A DNA stretch of 64,000 nucleotides from Micromonospora lupini str. Lupac 08 (lineage in GTDB: Bacteria > Actinomycetota > Actinomycetes > Mycobacteriales > Micromonosporaceae), in contig NZ_HF570108.1 of assembly GCF_000297395.2 (NCBI RefSeq), positions 4,615,910-4,679,909 of the forward strand, given 5' to 3'. A model generated the notes under the pieces. That model searched no databases, was not told the DNA's origin, and worked only from the letters and a program-made list of their open reading frames with translations. A program made the position numbers and the translations under genes. Positions 53,126 to 61,238 of this stretch are shown piece by piece. Position 1 is the first letter of the stretch. The number at the start of each line of letters is the position of its first letter.

Positions 53126-53734
53126 GTGGTGATCCACGTTGTCGTCGCCGAGGACATGGGTTTGCTTCGCGGTGCGCTCTGCGCCGCGCTGTCGGGTGAG
53201 GAGGACATGAAGGTGGTCGCCGACGTCGAGGGTGTCGGCGAGTTGTTGACGGTGGTCCGCCGGTGCAGACCCCAGGTGGTCGTGCTGGCGCTGACACCGG
53301 AGTCGCCCGACCCGGTGGAGGTGGTCGCCCGGATCAGCGCCGAGGCGCCGCACGCGGCCGTGCTGGCGATGAGCCCCCGGTGGAGCCCCGCCCTGGTGGA
53401 GGCGGCGCTGGCGGCCGGCGCACGCGGCCTGGTCGGGAAGGACAGCTCTCTGGTGGAGCTGGTGCGGGCGATCCGCGCGCTCGCTGCCGGGGAACGGGCG
53501 ATCGATCCGGCCGCCGCGGTGGCGGTGCTGAGCCCTCCGGAGATCCCGTTGACAGCGCGGGAGATGGACGTGCTGCGGATGGCGGCCGAGGGTCTGCCCC
53601 TGAAGGAGATCGCGTCCCGCCTCTTCCTGGCACACGGGACGGTGCGCAACCACCTGTCGGTGATCCTGCGCAAGACCGGGGCTCGCAACCGGTTGGAAGC
53701 GGTGTGGCGCGCGCGAAGTAACGGCTGGTTGTAG
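53126..53734 (+). CDS. LuxR-type response regulator lacking the phospho-Asp (RamR-like)
   Basis: An N-terminal receiver-like domain (VIHVVVAEDMGLLRGALCAALSGEEDMKVV) precedes a NarL/LuxR HTH (LTAREMDVLRMAAEGLPLKEIASRLFLAHGTVRNHLSVILRKTGARNRLEAV). The acidic pair (E9, D10) and the conserved Lys (GLVGKDSS) are present, but position 55, where phosphorylation occurs, is Ala in PQVVVLALTPE. It is thus not controlled by standard phosphotransfer. GTG 53126 and 53129 are both possible starts. No histidine kinase lies nearby. It probably activates the lanthipeptide genes. Confidence 0.88.
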   Translation: MVIHVVVAEDMGLLRGALCAALSGEEDMKVVADVEGVGELLTVVRRCRPQVVVLALTPESPDPVEVVARISAEAPHAAVLAMSPRWSPALVEAALAAGARGLVGKDSSLVELVRAIRALAAGERAIDPAAAVAVLSPPEIPLTAREMDVLRMAAEGLPLKEIASRLFLAHGTVRNHLSVILRKTGARNRLEAVWRARSNGWL

Positions 53735-53742
53735 CCGTCGGA

Positions 53743-53775
53743 GGGCGGGTCCGGCGGAGGGCCCCGGACCCGCCC
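53743..53775 (+). terminator. Hairpin terminator after the first LuxR-type regulator
   Basis: A 12-bp stem (53743-53754 with 53764-53775) begins 8 bases past the stop, so the second regulator probably has its own promoter. The AT-rich stretch 53789-53825 would suit this. Confidence 0.7.
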
Positions 53776-53855
53776 CTCTCGCCGTGCGGGTTATACGGAG
53801 GCGTGTTTGAATATTGACGTTGTGTGATCGCCATCGCAGTACGGGAAGGTTCATC

Positions 53856-54440
53856 GTGATCCGTACCCTGCTCGCCTTGGACGGCGCCCTGGTCCTGGGC
53901 GCGCTGTCGTTCGTCCTCGCCGCCGAGGACGACATCCGTGTCGTGGCGGAGGTCGATCGCGGCGACGCGGTCTCCGCGGCCGTCCACGCCCAACGCCCCG
54001 ACGTCGTCGTGGCCGACCTCGACGTGGTCGAGGGACTCGATCCGAGCCGCCTCGGCCGGTGCCCCGTCCTGGTGCTGGCCCACCCACAGCGGGCACGGCG
54101 ACTGCGCGGCCTGCTCTGCCCCACCCGGACGGTCGGCATCCTGCGCAGCGACGCGGGCCCCCAGCGGGTCATCGACGGCATCCGCCGGCTCGCCCGCCGG
54201 GAGCCGGTGCTCGACGCGGATCTCGTCGTCGCGGCGCTGCGCTCGAACGGCCCGCTGACCAGCCGTGAGACGGAGGTGTTGACGCTGACCGCCGCCGGGG
54301 CGCCGGTCGCGGAGGTGGCGGCGTCGCTCGGGCTCAGCCGAGGCACCGTCCGCAACCATCTCGGTCGGATCACCCGCAAGGTGGGTGCCCGCACCCGGGT
54401 GGAGGCCGTGCGGATGGCGGGCGAGGCAGGCTGGATCTGA
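53856..54440 (+). CDS. Second LuxR-type regulator with a degenerate receiver
   Basis: Starting at GTG 53856 (GGGAAGG upstream), the 194 residues have a receiver-like domain and a LuxR HTH (LTSRETEVLTLTAAGAPVAEVAASLGLSRGTVRNHLGRITRKVGARTRVEAV). Asp54 in PDVVVADLDVVEG is kept, but the first acidic residue is Leu (LLALDGALV) and the conserved Lys is gone (GILRSDAG). This is the mirror image of the gene before. Its HTH resembles its neighbour's (GTVRNHL..I.RK.GAR.R.EAV), which shows duplication. Confidence 0.87.
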   Translation: MIRTLLALDGALVLGALSFVLAAEDDIRVVAEVDRGDAVSAAVHAQRPDVVVADLDVVEGLDPSRLGRCPVLVLAHPQRARRLRGLLCPTRTVGILRSDAGPQRVIDGIRRLARREPVLDADLVVAALRSNGPLTSRETEVLTLTAAGAPVAEVAASLGLSRGTVRNHLGRITRKVGARTRVEAVRMAGEAGWI

Positions 54441-54465
54441 CGCGCCGTCGGCTCGGGCGCGCAGT

Positions 54466-56244
54466 TCAGCGCCGCCGCGTCGCCGCCGTCTGGGGCAGCG
54501 CCACCGGGTCGTCCCAGCAACCGACGAGCGCCCGATAGGTGGCCGAGCGGGCCATCAACTGCTCGTGCGTTCCCACCACGGGCTCGGCGCCGTCGAGGAC
54601 CAACACCCGGTCGGCCCGCAGCGCGGAACTGATCCGGTGCGCGATCACCACGAGGCTGCCGGGCCGCCGGGCGAAGGCACTCTCGACGGTCGCCTCCAGC
54701 GCCGGGTCCAGGTGACAGGTCGCCTCGTCGAGGACCACCAGCGGGGCGGGTGCCAGCCAGGCCCGGACCGCCGCGATGAGCTGCCGTTCACCGGCGGAGA
54801 GCAGGGCCGGCACGACCGGCGCGTCCAGACCGCCCAGGCGGGTCGCCAGGGGGCCCGCGCCGAGCGCGGCGACTGTGCCCTCCAGCAGGTCGTCGGCGGC
54901 GTCCGGCCGCAGGTAGCGGAGGTTGTCGGCGAGGCTGCCGGTGAAGACGTACGCCTCCTGCGGCACCAGCACCCGCATCCGGGCCAGGTCGGCCGGCTCG
55001 ACGTCGGCCACCGTGGCGCCCGCCAGGTGGACCGTGCCGGCCTGCGGCGGCACCAGACCGGCCAGCAGGGCGGCCAGCGTGGACTTGCCCACGCCGCTCG
55101 GGCCCACCACGGCGAGGTGCTCCCCGTCGGCGAGCGTCAGCGAGAAGTTCTCCAGCACGGGCCGGGCACGCGGGCCGTACCCGAAGGTCAGTTCGCGGAC
55201 CTCGACGGCCGGTGGGCCGGCGACCGGACGGGCCGGCGGGTGGAAACGTGGCGTCCCGGTGGCGGGAGCGGGCAGGTGGGGTCCGTCGGGCCCCGGACCG
55301 GCCCGCAGGATGTTCTCCAGGGTGACCGCGTACCGCAGCCCGCCGCCGCCGAGGCCCTGCACCAGCGTGTGCAGGGCCGGTTGCAGGCCGGTGGAGACGT
55401 AGATCAGCGCCCCCAGCACCGCGCCCGCCGTCAATCCGCGCCCGACCAGCCACGGAGCGGCCGAGAGCAGCACGACCAGCGGCAGCCAGCCGCCGATGCC
55501 GAGGCTGAGGCTGCGGATCACCGCCATCCGGGCGAGGGTGCGTTCGGCGGCGGCCTGCGCCGACACCCACCGTTCCACGTCGGACACGACGCGTGCCTGC
55601 GCGCCGCAGGCCACCACGTCGCGGTGACCGGCCAGCGCCGCCGACGCGGCCTGGCCGAGCTGCTCACCGGCCCGGACGTACGCCCGCTGGTGCCCGACCA
55701 TCGCCGGCAGCGCGGCGAGGAACACGACCAGGCCGGCGAGCAGCGGCGCGGCGGCCAGTACCGCCACCACCGGCGCCAGGGCGAGCAGGCCGAGCAGGGC
55801 CGCGCCGGCGGAGAACAGGAAACCGCGAGTCACCATCAGCAGACCGGCGAAGGTGTCGCGGACGATCTCCATCTGGTGCGTCAGCCGGGTCACGGCGGCG
55901 CTGTCCGGACGGCCACCCGCCCGGGTGGCGTCGCGCAGCGCTCCCCGGACCACCTGGGCGGCCACCTCGTCGCGGAACGGCTCGACCAGAGCGCCCAGGC
56001 TCCGGTACGTCCGACCGGTCGCGGCCGCGCCGACCAGCACGGTCACGGCGAGGACCCCCAACCACGCCAGGCCGTCGAGGAGACGTCCGGCCAGAAAACC
56101 GTCGTCGACGGCGCGGGCGACCAGGAGGCCGGCGAGCAGCGCGGGCAACGACTCGACGAGCGACCAGCCGCAGAGCCGGGCGAGGTCGCCGCGGCGGGCC
56201 CGCAGTGCCCGCCAGGTCACCCGTCGTACGCTCGGACGGCTCAC
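54466..56244 (-). CDS. ABC half-transporter of the SapB-type locus, distal copy
   Basis: The N-terminal 330 residues carry six helices of an exporter-type membrane domain. The ATPase part has Walker A VVGPSGVGKST, a signature reading LSAGERQLIAAVRA (non-standard second residue), Walker B APLVVLDEATCHLD and the switch His in VIAHRIS. Length 592. Its start overlaps the previous gene's end by 4 bases. With that gene it should form a heterodimeric lanthipeptide exporter, as RamA/RamB (AmfA/AmfB) do in Streptomyces. I do not assign which is A or B. Confidence 0.9.
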   Translation of the reverse strand: MSRPSVRRVTWRALRARRGDLARLCGWSLVESLPALLAGLLVARAVDDGFLAGRLLDGLAWLGVLAVTVLVGAAATGRTYRSLGALVEPFRDEVAAQVVRGALRDATRAGGRPDSAAVTRLTHQMEIVRDTFAGLLMVTRGFLFSAGAALLGLLALAPVVAVLAAAPLLAGLVVFLAALPAMVGHQRAYVRAGEQLGQAASAALAGHRDVVACGAQARVVSDVERWVSAQAAAERTLARMAVIRSLSLGIGGWLPLVVLLSAAPWLVGRGLTAGAVLGALIYVSTGLQPALHTLVQGLGGGGLRYAVTLENILRAGPGPDGPHLPAPATGTPRFHPPARPVAGPPAVEVRELTFGYGPRARPVLENFSLTLADGEHLAVVGPSGVGKSTLAALLAGLVPPQAGTVHLAGATVADVEPADLARMRVLVPQEAYVFTGSLADNLRYLRPDAADDLLEGTVAALGAGPLATRLGGLDAPVVPALLSAGERQLIAAVRAWLAPAPLVVLDEATCHLDPALEATVESAFARRPGSLVVIAHRISSALRADRVLVLDGAEPVVGTHEQLMARSATYRALVGCWDDPVALPQTAATRRR

Positions 56245-57968
56245 GGCCCACCGCCGACCGGCTGGAAGAGCGCACGGTAGTCCGGGTCGGCCCAGAGTCG
56301 CCGGTGTGGCGCCAGGGCGCGCAGCCGACCGCCGTCCAGCCAGGCGACGAGGTCGGCCGCCGCGGCCGCCGCGGTCCGGTGGGTGACCACCAGTCGGGTA
56401 CGCTCGCCGCCGCGTCCGAGAACCGCCTCGGCGATCCGGTGTTCGGTGGCGGTGTCCAGACTGGACATGGCGTCGTCCAGGATCAGCAGCCGCTCGGCGG
56501 CGAACGCCCGAGCCAGGCCGAGGCGTTGCGTCTCACCGCCGGAGAGCGGTGTGTCCACAAGCGGGGTGCGGTAACCGTCGGGCAGACGGTCGATCACGTC
56601 GGCGACCGCCGCCTGGTGGGCTGCCCGCCGGACCGCAGGCGCGGCCGGGCCCGGCTCGGCCGGTGACGCCGCCGGTTCAACCGGCAGCGCCAAGCCGATC
56701 GCGTCGTGCACCGTCGCCCCGATCAGCACCGGTCGGTCGAAGGCGTAGCCGACGGCCCGGCGCAGCGCCGCTTCGTCGAGGTCGCGCAGCGGCACACCGT
56801 CGAGTCGCACCTCACCGCCGTCGGGATCGTGCAGCCGGCCCGCGACGGCGGCCAGGGTCGACTTGCCCGCGCCGGACGCCCCGACGACGGCCACTGTCGC
56901 GCCGGCCGGCACGTCCAGGTCGATGCCGTCGAGCAGGGGCCGGCCGTCGTCGGCGTACACGCGCACGTCGCGCAGTCGCAGGGCGCCGCCGCCGGGTGGG
57001 AGGGGCCGGTCTCCCGCCGGCGCGGCGGGGTGGTGCAGCAGCTCGGCGACCCGGTGTGCTCCCGCGCGGCTGCGCACCAGGTGATTCAGGGTGGCGAGCA
57101 CGGCACCCAGCCCGGCGCCCATGGCCGCGTACCGGACCGCGGCGACCAGTTGACCCGGCGTGAGCCAGCCCGCGGTCAGGGCGTACCCGCCGACCGCGAT
57201 GACGCTCAGGTGCAGCAGCGGCGCCACGGCGGCGGTGCGCGCGCTCGCCCGGGCCAGCAGTTCCCAACCGCGCCGGCCGTGCCGGCCCAGCTCCGGCAGG
57301 TCCGCCAGCACCCGGTCCTCCTCGCGCCGGGTGGTGGCCGCGGCGGCGATGGTCCGGGCGCCGCTCAGCGACTCCAGCAGTCGACCGGCGATGACGCCGA
57401 GCACCCGTTGGTACCCGGCGGTCGCGGTCGAGGCGTCGGCCACGAAGGCGCGCATGAGGACGGCGAGCAGGCCGAGACCGGCGAGCAGGGTGATCCCCAG
57501 GACCGGTTCCATGATGGCGAGCGCGACGACGCTGCCGAGCGGCGGAAGCACCGCCACGAAGGCGAGGACCACTGCGTTGCCGGCCTGTCCCGCGTCGGCG
57601 GCCTGGCCGACCAACCGGCCGACGAGATCGCCGACCGGGTACCGGCGGGTGGCGCGGACGTCCAGCGCGAACAGGTGACGCACAAGGTGCCGACGCAGGT
57701 CGGCGGTGGCGCGTGCCGCCCCGAACCCACTGGCCAGGTCGGTGAGGGTGTCGACGCCGATGAGGACGACCACCAGGCCACCGGCGGCCACCGCCCACCA
57801 GCCGGAGCCGCCGGCGAGGGCGGCGTCCACGGCGCGGCCGAGGGTCGCGGGTAGCAACAGTTCGGCGGCCGCGCCGAGCAGCGCGACCGCCGCGAGTCCA
57901 CCGGTCCAGCCGCCGCCGGCCAGGGCCGTCCGCCGGAGCAACAGGTCCCCCGTGGCGAACGTCGGCAT
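56241..57968 (-). CDS. ABC half-transporter of the SapB-type locus, proximal copy
   Basis: A six-helix membrane domain is followed by an ATPase domain with Walker A VVGASGAGKSTLAAV, signature LSGGETQRLGLARA, Walker B LLILDDAMSSLD and switch His VVTHRTA. The Walker B Glu is replaced by Asp (DDAM), so this site may be the degenerate one of the pair. 575 residues. It lies 68 bases downstream of the precursor gene, across a hairpin that may reduce its expression relative to the precursor. Confidence 0.9.
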   Translation of the reverse strand: MPTFATGDLLLRRTALAGGGWTGGLAAVALLGAAAELLLPATLGRAVDAALAGGSGWWAVAAGGLVVVLIGVDTLTDLASGFGAARATADLRRHLVRHLFALDVRATRRYPVGDLVGRLVGQAADAGQAGNAVVLAFVAVLPPLGSVVALAIMEPVLGITLLAGLGLLAVLMRAFVADASTATAGYQRVLGVIAGRLLESLSGARTIAAAATTRREEDRVLADLPELGRHGRRGWELLARASARTAAVAPLLHLSVIAVGGYALTAGWLTPGQLVAAVRYAAMGAGLGAVLATLNHLVRSRAGAHRVAELLHHPAAPAGDRPLPPGGGALRLRDVRVYADDGRPLLDGIDLDVPAGATVAVVGASGAGKSTLAAVAGRLHDPDGGEVRLDGVPLRDLDEAALRRAVGYAFDRPVLIGATVHDAIGLALPVEPAASPAEPGPAAPAVRRAAHQAAVADVIDRLPDGYRTPLVDTPLSGGETQRLGLARAFAAERLLILDDAMSSLDTATEHRIAEAVLGRGGERTRLVVTHRTAAAAAADLVAWLDGGRLRALAPHRRLWADPDYRALFQPVGGGP

Positions 57969-57992
57969 CGGTCCTCCCGTAGGTACGCCGCT

Positions 57993-58024
57993 GCCCTGGG
58001 TGGGTACGTCTACCCACCCAGGGC
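57993..58024 (-). terminator. Intra-operon hairpin between precursor and ABC genes
   Basis: A perfect 14-bp stem (57993-58006 with 58011-58024) and 4-base loop lie 12 bases after the precursor stop. No T-run follows. It likely works as a partial terminator or mRNA stabiliser, so that the precursor mRNA outnumbers that of the transporters. Confidence 0.65.
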
Positions 58025-58036
58025 GTGTGCGACGGA

Positions 58037-58156
58037 TCAGTTGCAGGTCGTGACGGAGAGCGAGCTGTCGCCGCAGAGCAGCAGGCTCGCCCGGCTACCG
58101 CCACCCGTGCGGTCGGCCGGAGCCATCTCCAGGCCCTGGAGGTCCAGAAGCGCCAT
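58037..58156 (-). CDS. ramS: SapB/AmfS-type class III lanthipeptide precursor
   Basis: This 39-codon gene starts at ATG 58156, 6 bases after the synthetase gene. The leader begins MALLDLQGLEM, with the LxDLQ motif recognised by class III synthetases. The C-terminus is SRASLLLCGDSSLSVTTCN, which from memory differs from Streptomyces SapB only by Val for Ile. Both ring-forming Cys and the paired Ser residues are kept. In Streptomyces the processed peptide has two lanthionine rings and acts as a surfactant for aerial hyphae. The leader is shorter than that of RamS and has a Gly-rich joint (TGGGS) before the core. Confidence 0.95.
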   Translation of the reverse strand: MALLDLQGLEMAPADRTGGGSRASLLLCGDSSLSVTTCN

Positions 58157-58162
58157 GTCGTG

Positions 58163-60760
58163 TCACCTCCCTTCCATCCGTGCGTCGGTACGGTCGCCCC
58201 CGCTGTCGCGAGGGAGTCTCTGCGCGCCCGGCAGGGGCGCGAGGAAGGGCAGCACCGGCGGCTGGTCGTGCTGTGCGCCGGCCAGCGCGTGGAGCACGCC
58301 GGCGGTGCCGGTGCCGAAGTCCATGGACAGCCGCAGCAACTGCTCGCCGGGGAACGCGGTTCCGTCCCGGTACGGCAGCGCGTGCCAGGTCAACCGCTCC
58401 ACCTGCGCGTCGAGTTCGCGGCGGTCGGCGTCGTCGGTCGAGGCGGCGAGGTAGGCGATGATGCCGGCGCGGCCGGCGAAGAGACCGGACTGCGCGTAGA
58501 ACGGTGACCGCGCCGCGCGGCGGATCCCGGCGCTGGCCTCGGCGAACCGGTCGTCGGCGCGGTGGCGCAGGTACTGGTCGAGGACCAGCCCGATGCCTAC
58601 GCTGCCGTGTGCCAGGTACGGCATGGTCCGCCAGCCCTCGTTGACCTCCAGGGCGCCGTCCGGGCGCAGCACGCACCGGCGCAGATCCTGGCGCAGCGCC
58701 GTGGCGGCGTGCTCCAGCAGCGTGTCGTCGCCGCTGAGCTCGTAGAGCCGCAGCAACATCAACGCCGGTCCGGTCCGGCCGCGCAGCAGCCCGGCGTACG
58801 GGTTACGTCCGCCGCTGATGTCCGGCCCCGGGTCGTCGGCCAGTTGCCCGATCACCCGTTCGGCGGCTCGCCACGCGGCGTCGTGCAACGAGGTCTCCCC
58901 GGTCCGCGCGGCCATCTCGGCCAGGTTGAGCGCGATCCCGGACAGGCCGCTCGCCAGGCTGTGGTCGAGCCCGTCCAGGGGTTCCCGCAGGCAGATGTCG
59001 AGCACGTCCAGCGCGTCCTGCCGGCGTCCGAGGTGATCGAGGGCGTACGCGACGCCGTGCAGTCCGTCGTAGAAGCCGCAGCGGGTGCCGGACGCGGGCG
59101 CTGTCGCCCGCCGTACCAGCCAGTCCTCGTGGTCGGGCCACCGCCCGGAGCCGCTCGTGTCGAGCGCGTACAGCACGCCCGCCGCCCCGTGGGCGAGGTT
59201 GAGGCCGCCGCTGCGGAACTGCTCGATGTCACCGGGAAAGAGCCGGTCGTCGCGCTCGGGGGTGGCGCTCGCGAGGATCGCCGTGGTCAGTCGGGCCCGC
59301 GTGGTGGGCCAGTCGTCCGCGCCGGGCGTCTCTCCCGTGTCCGCTGTCGGAAGGCCGCCGCCGGTGATCTCCTGGACCGCCGGGTCGAGGAAGGACCTCG
59401 GCACCGGGAAGTTCGCGGCGATGATGTCCGCGAGGTGAGCGGCCTTGCCCGGGGCGAGCCGGACCAGCTGGGTCAGGGGCAGGAACAGCGCCAACCGCAG
59501 ACACGCCAGGGCGTACCTGTCGACCGCCGGTCCGCTGCGGTCCCTCGGCGCCGCGAAGCCCTGGTTGCGCAGACCGGGCCGGCGGTGCCCGGCGATCGGC
59601 GCGGCGACCTCGAAGTCCACCAGGGCGACCCGGTCGTCCGGCCGGATCATGATGTTGAACAGGTGCAGGTCCCCATAGACCAGACCGCGCTCGTGGATCG
59701 CCTCGATGACGGACTCGACCTGCTCGTAGGTCTGCCGGGCCCACCTGGCGTACGCCGCCCGGTCCTCGTCCGTCGCGTCGGCGTCGATGAGCGGGTACCT
59801 GTCGACGAGCACCTTGTTCAGCGCTCGACCCTCGATGAACTCGAGCGCGAGGAACCGGTGCTCGCCGAGGGCGAACTCGTCGTGCACCCGCGGCACCTGC
59901 GGCAGGTCGGCGAGTTGCCGCAGGGCGTCCGCCTCGCGGGCCAGCCGGGCGACGGCGTCGGTGCCGTCGGCGTCCAGGCCGGCGTGCGGTCGGGCCTCCT
60001 TCAGCACCACCTCGGTGTCGGTACGCAGGTCCCGGCCCACGTAGAGTCCGCCGCCGTTGGAAAAGTGGATCACCCGGTCGATCCGGTACGGCACCTGGTC
60101 GGTACTGGTCTGGGTGCGGGCGGCCAGGTGCGGGCCGAGGAAGTCGGGCAGGGTGATCCAGGACGGTACGTGGAAGACCGGCTCGCGGCGGTCCGGCACC
60201 AGCGTGCCGGAGTCGTCCTCGATCGCCGGCACCACCTGGCCGTCGGGCGAGTGGCAGTAGCGGGCCGCGAAGCCCCCGTAGCGCACGTGGACCGGGCCGT
60301 CGCCGTAGCGGAGGTCACTGAGGATGTACGGCCCGGTCTCGCCGGTCAGCAGTTCGTCGAGCTCCTTGCAGACCAGCTCCAGCTCCGCGTCGTCGCGGGG
60401 GTAGACGGTGACGAACTTGCCGCTGGCGGCCCGCGCGGCGTACTTGGAGTTGCGCAGCAGCAGCGTGCGGGGCCCGCGGAGGAACTTGAAGGACAGGCCG
60501 CGGGGGACGCAGTAGTTCCAGACGGCGTCCAGCACCCGCTCGGCGTTCGGCAGGCCCGCCGAGACGTGGATCTTCCAGCCCTGCTGCGGCAGTGAACCGC
60601 CGTCGGGCGCGTAGATCAGCCAGTCGTCGAGGGGCTCGCGGCGCCAGCCGGTGGGGATCGGCCGCTCGGCTGCGGCGAAGACGGGCTGTGCGACGGCGCT
60701 GCCGAGCGAGTCGTAGAACAGCCGGTCCGCGGCGCAGTAGCTGTCGTAGCGTTCGTCCAC
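58163..60760 (-). CDS. ramC: Class III lanthipeptide synthetase (RamC/AmfT type)
   Basis: The 865-residue protein starts at GTG 60760 behind GAGGGGG. Residues 1-210 are the lyase domain (WKIHVSAGLPNAERVLDAVWNYC, FKFLRG), 220-480 a Ser/Thr-kinase-like domain with catalytic Lys in VVLKEARP, GLVYGDLHLFNIMI and ALVDFEVAAPI, and 500-850 a LanC-like cyclase. The cyclase lacks the Cys-His-Gly zinc ligands (it reads YLAHGSVGIGLV), as expected in class III. It phosphorylates and dehydrates Ser residues of the precursor and closes rings. The gene leads the synthetase-precursor-ABC-ABC operon. Confidence 0.95.
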   Translation of the reverse strand: MDERYDSYCAADRLFYDSLGSAVAQPVFAAAERPIPTGWRREPLDDWLIYAPDGGSLPQQGWKIHVSAGLPNAERVLDAVWNYCVPRGLSFKFLRGPRTLLLRNSKYAARAASGKFVTVYPRDDAELELVCKELDELLTGETGPYILSDLRYGDGPVHVRYGGFAARYCHSPDGQVVPAIEDDSGTLVPDRREPVFHVPSWITLPDFLGPHLAARTQTSTDQVPYRIDRVIHFSNGGGLYVGRDLRTDTEVVLKEARPHAGLDADGTDAVARLAREADALRQLADLPQVPRVHDEFALGEHRFLALEFIEGRALNKVLVDRYPLIDADATDEDRAAYARWARQTYEQVESVIEAIHERGLVYGDLHLFNIMIRPDDRVALVDFEVAAPIAGHRRPGLRNQGFAAPRDRSGPAVDRYALACLRLALFLPLTQLVRLAPGKAAHLADIIAANFPVPRSFLDPAVQEITGGGLPTADTGETPGADDWPTTRARLTTAILASATPERDDRLFPGDIEQFRSGGLNLAHGAAGVLYALDTSGSGRWPDHEDWLVRRATAPASGTRCGFYDGLHGVAYALDHLGRRQDALDVLDICLREPLDGLDHSLASGLSGIALNLAEMAARTGETSLHDAAWRAAERVIGQLADDPGPDISGGRNPYAGLLRGRTGPALMLLRLYELSGDDTLLEHAATALRQDLRRCVLRPDGALEVNEGWRTMPYLAHGSVGIGLVLDQYLRHRADDRFAEASAGIRRAARSPFYAQSGLFAGRAGIIAYLAASTDDADRRELDAQVERLTWHALPYRDGTAFPGEQLLRLSMDFGTGTAGVLHALAGAQHDQPPVLPFLAPLPGAQRLPRDSGGDRTDARMEGR

Positions 60761-60846
60761 CGTCCCGCCCCCTCTCGAACTCGGCCGGCTGTTGTTCCGG
60801 CGTTGAATCGAGTCTCATCGACGGGAGGTGGCGGGCCCCAGTGCGC

Positions 60847-60896
60847 TTAGTCACGGACTTCGATGCGGGGCGCACCGGTGCGCATGACATTAGTCA
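60847..60896 (-). promoter_or_regulatory. Candidate activator sites upstream of the synthetase gene
   Basis: On the coding strand TGACTAA occurs twice as direct repeats (60890-60896 and 60847-60853), 43 bp apart, about four helical turns. A 14-bp perfect palindrome GCGCACCGGTGCGC lies between them (60870-60883). These lie 87-136 bases upstream of the start, which suits an activator of the LuxR type such as those encoded at 53126 and 53856. Confidence 0.4.
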
Positions 60897-61047
60897 GGCC
60901 CCGGACGCCGGGGTCCCGGTCACCGCCCACCGGCCCGCACCCGGTGGACGACCGCCGACCTCGCGGCTTGGAGAAGCTCCTGACCTGGGACTACTCCCCC
61001 TCAGGCAGTGACGCAGAGCGTTCGCGCGCTCACCGCCCTATCCGTTC

Positions 61048-61099
61048 TTGACCCCCGGTGCGGGCGGAACTTAGACTCCGGTGATTGTTAGCGTTAACA
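61048..61099 (+). promoter_or_regulatory. Promoter with LacI-type operator for the GH30-CBM13 gene
   Basis: TTGACC (61048-61053) and TAGACT (61072-61077) are spaced by 18 bases. Transcription would start near 61084, right at TGTTAGCGTTAACA (61086-61099), which matches a LacI-family palindrome at 12 of 14 positions. A bound repressor would thus block initiation. The leader is about 155 bases. This and the sites at 60847-60896 are all I see in the 478-base gap. Confidence 0.65.
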
Positions 61100-61238
61100 C
61101 TTACGTCACTCGATCGAAATCAGATGGGTCATCGCCACCGGGGCCATCGTCACTCTCGGTGTCGACGCCGCAGGCCGGTGCCGGCCGGGCCGATGGGACC
61201 GCGACGGCGCGTACCACCACCACCCAGGAGGACGAGAC

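Noticed and set aside
54385..56280. Open frame of 631 codons on the plus strand
   Set aside because: It is antisense to an ABC transporter with intact Walker motifs.
58562..60595. Open frame of 677 codons on the plus strand
   Set aside because: It is antisense to the lanthipeptide synthetase; composition is typical of shadow frames.
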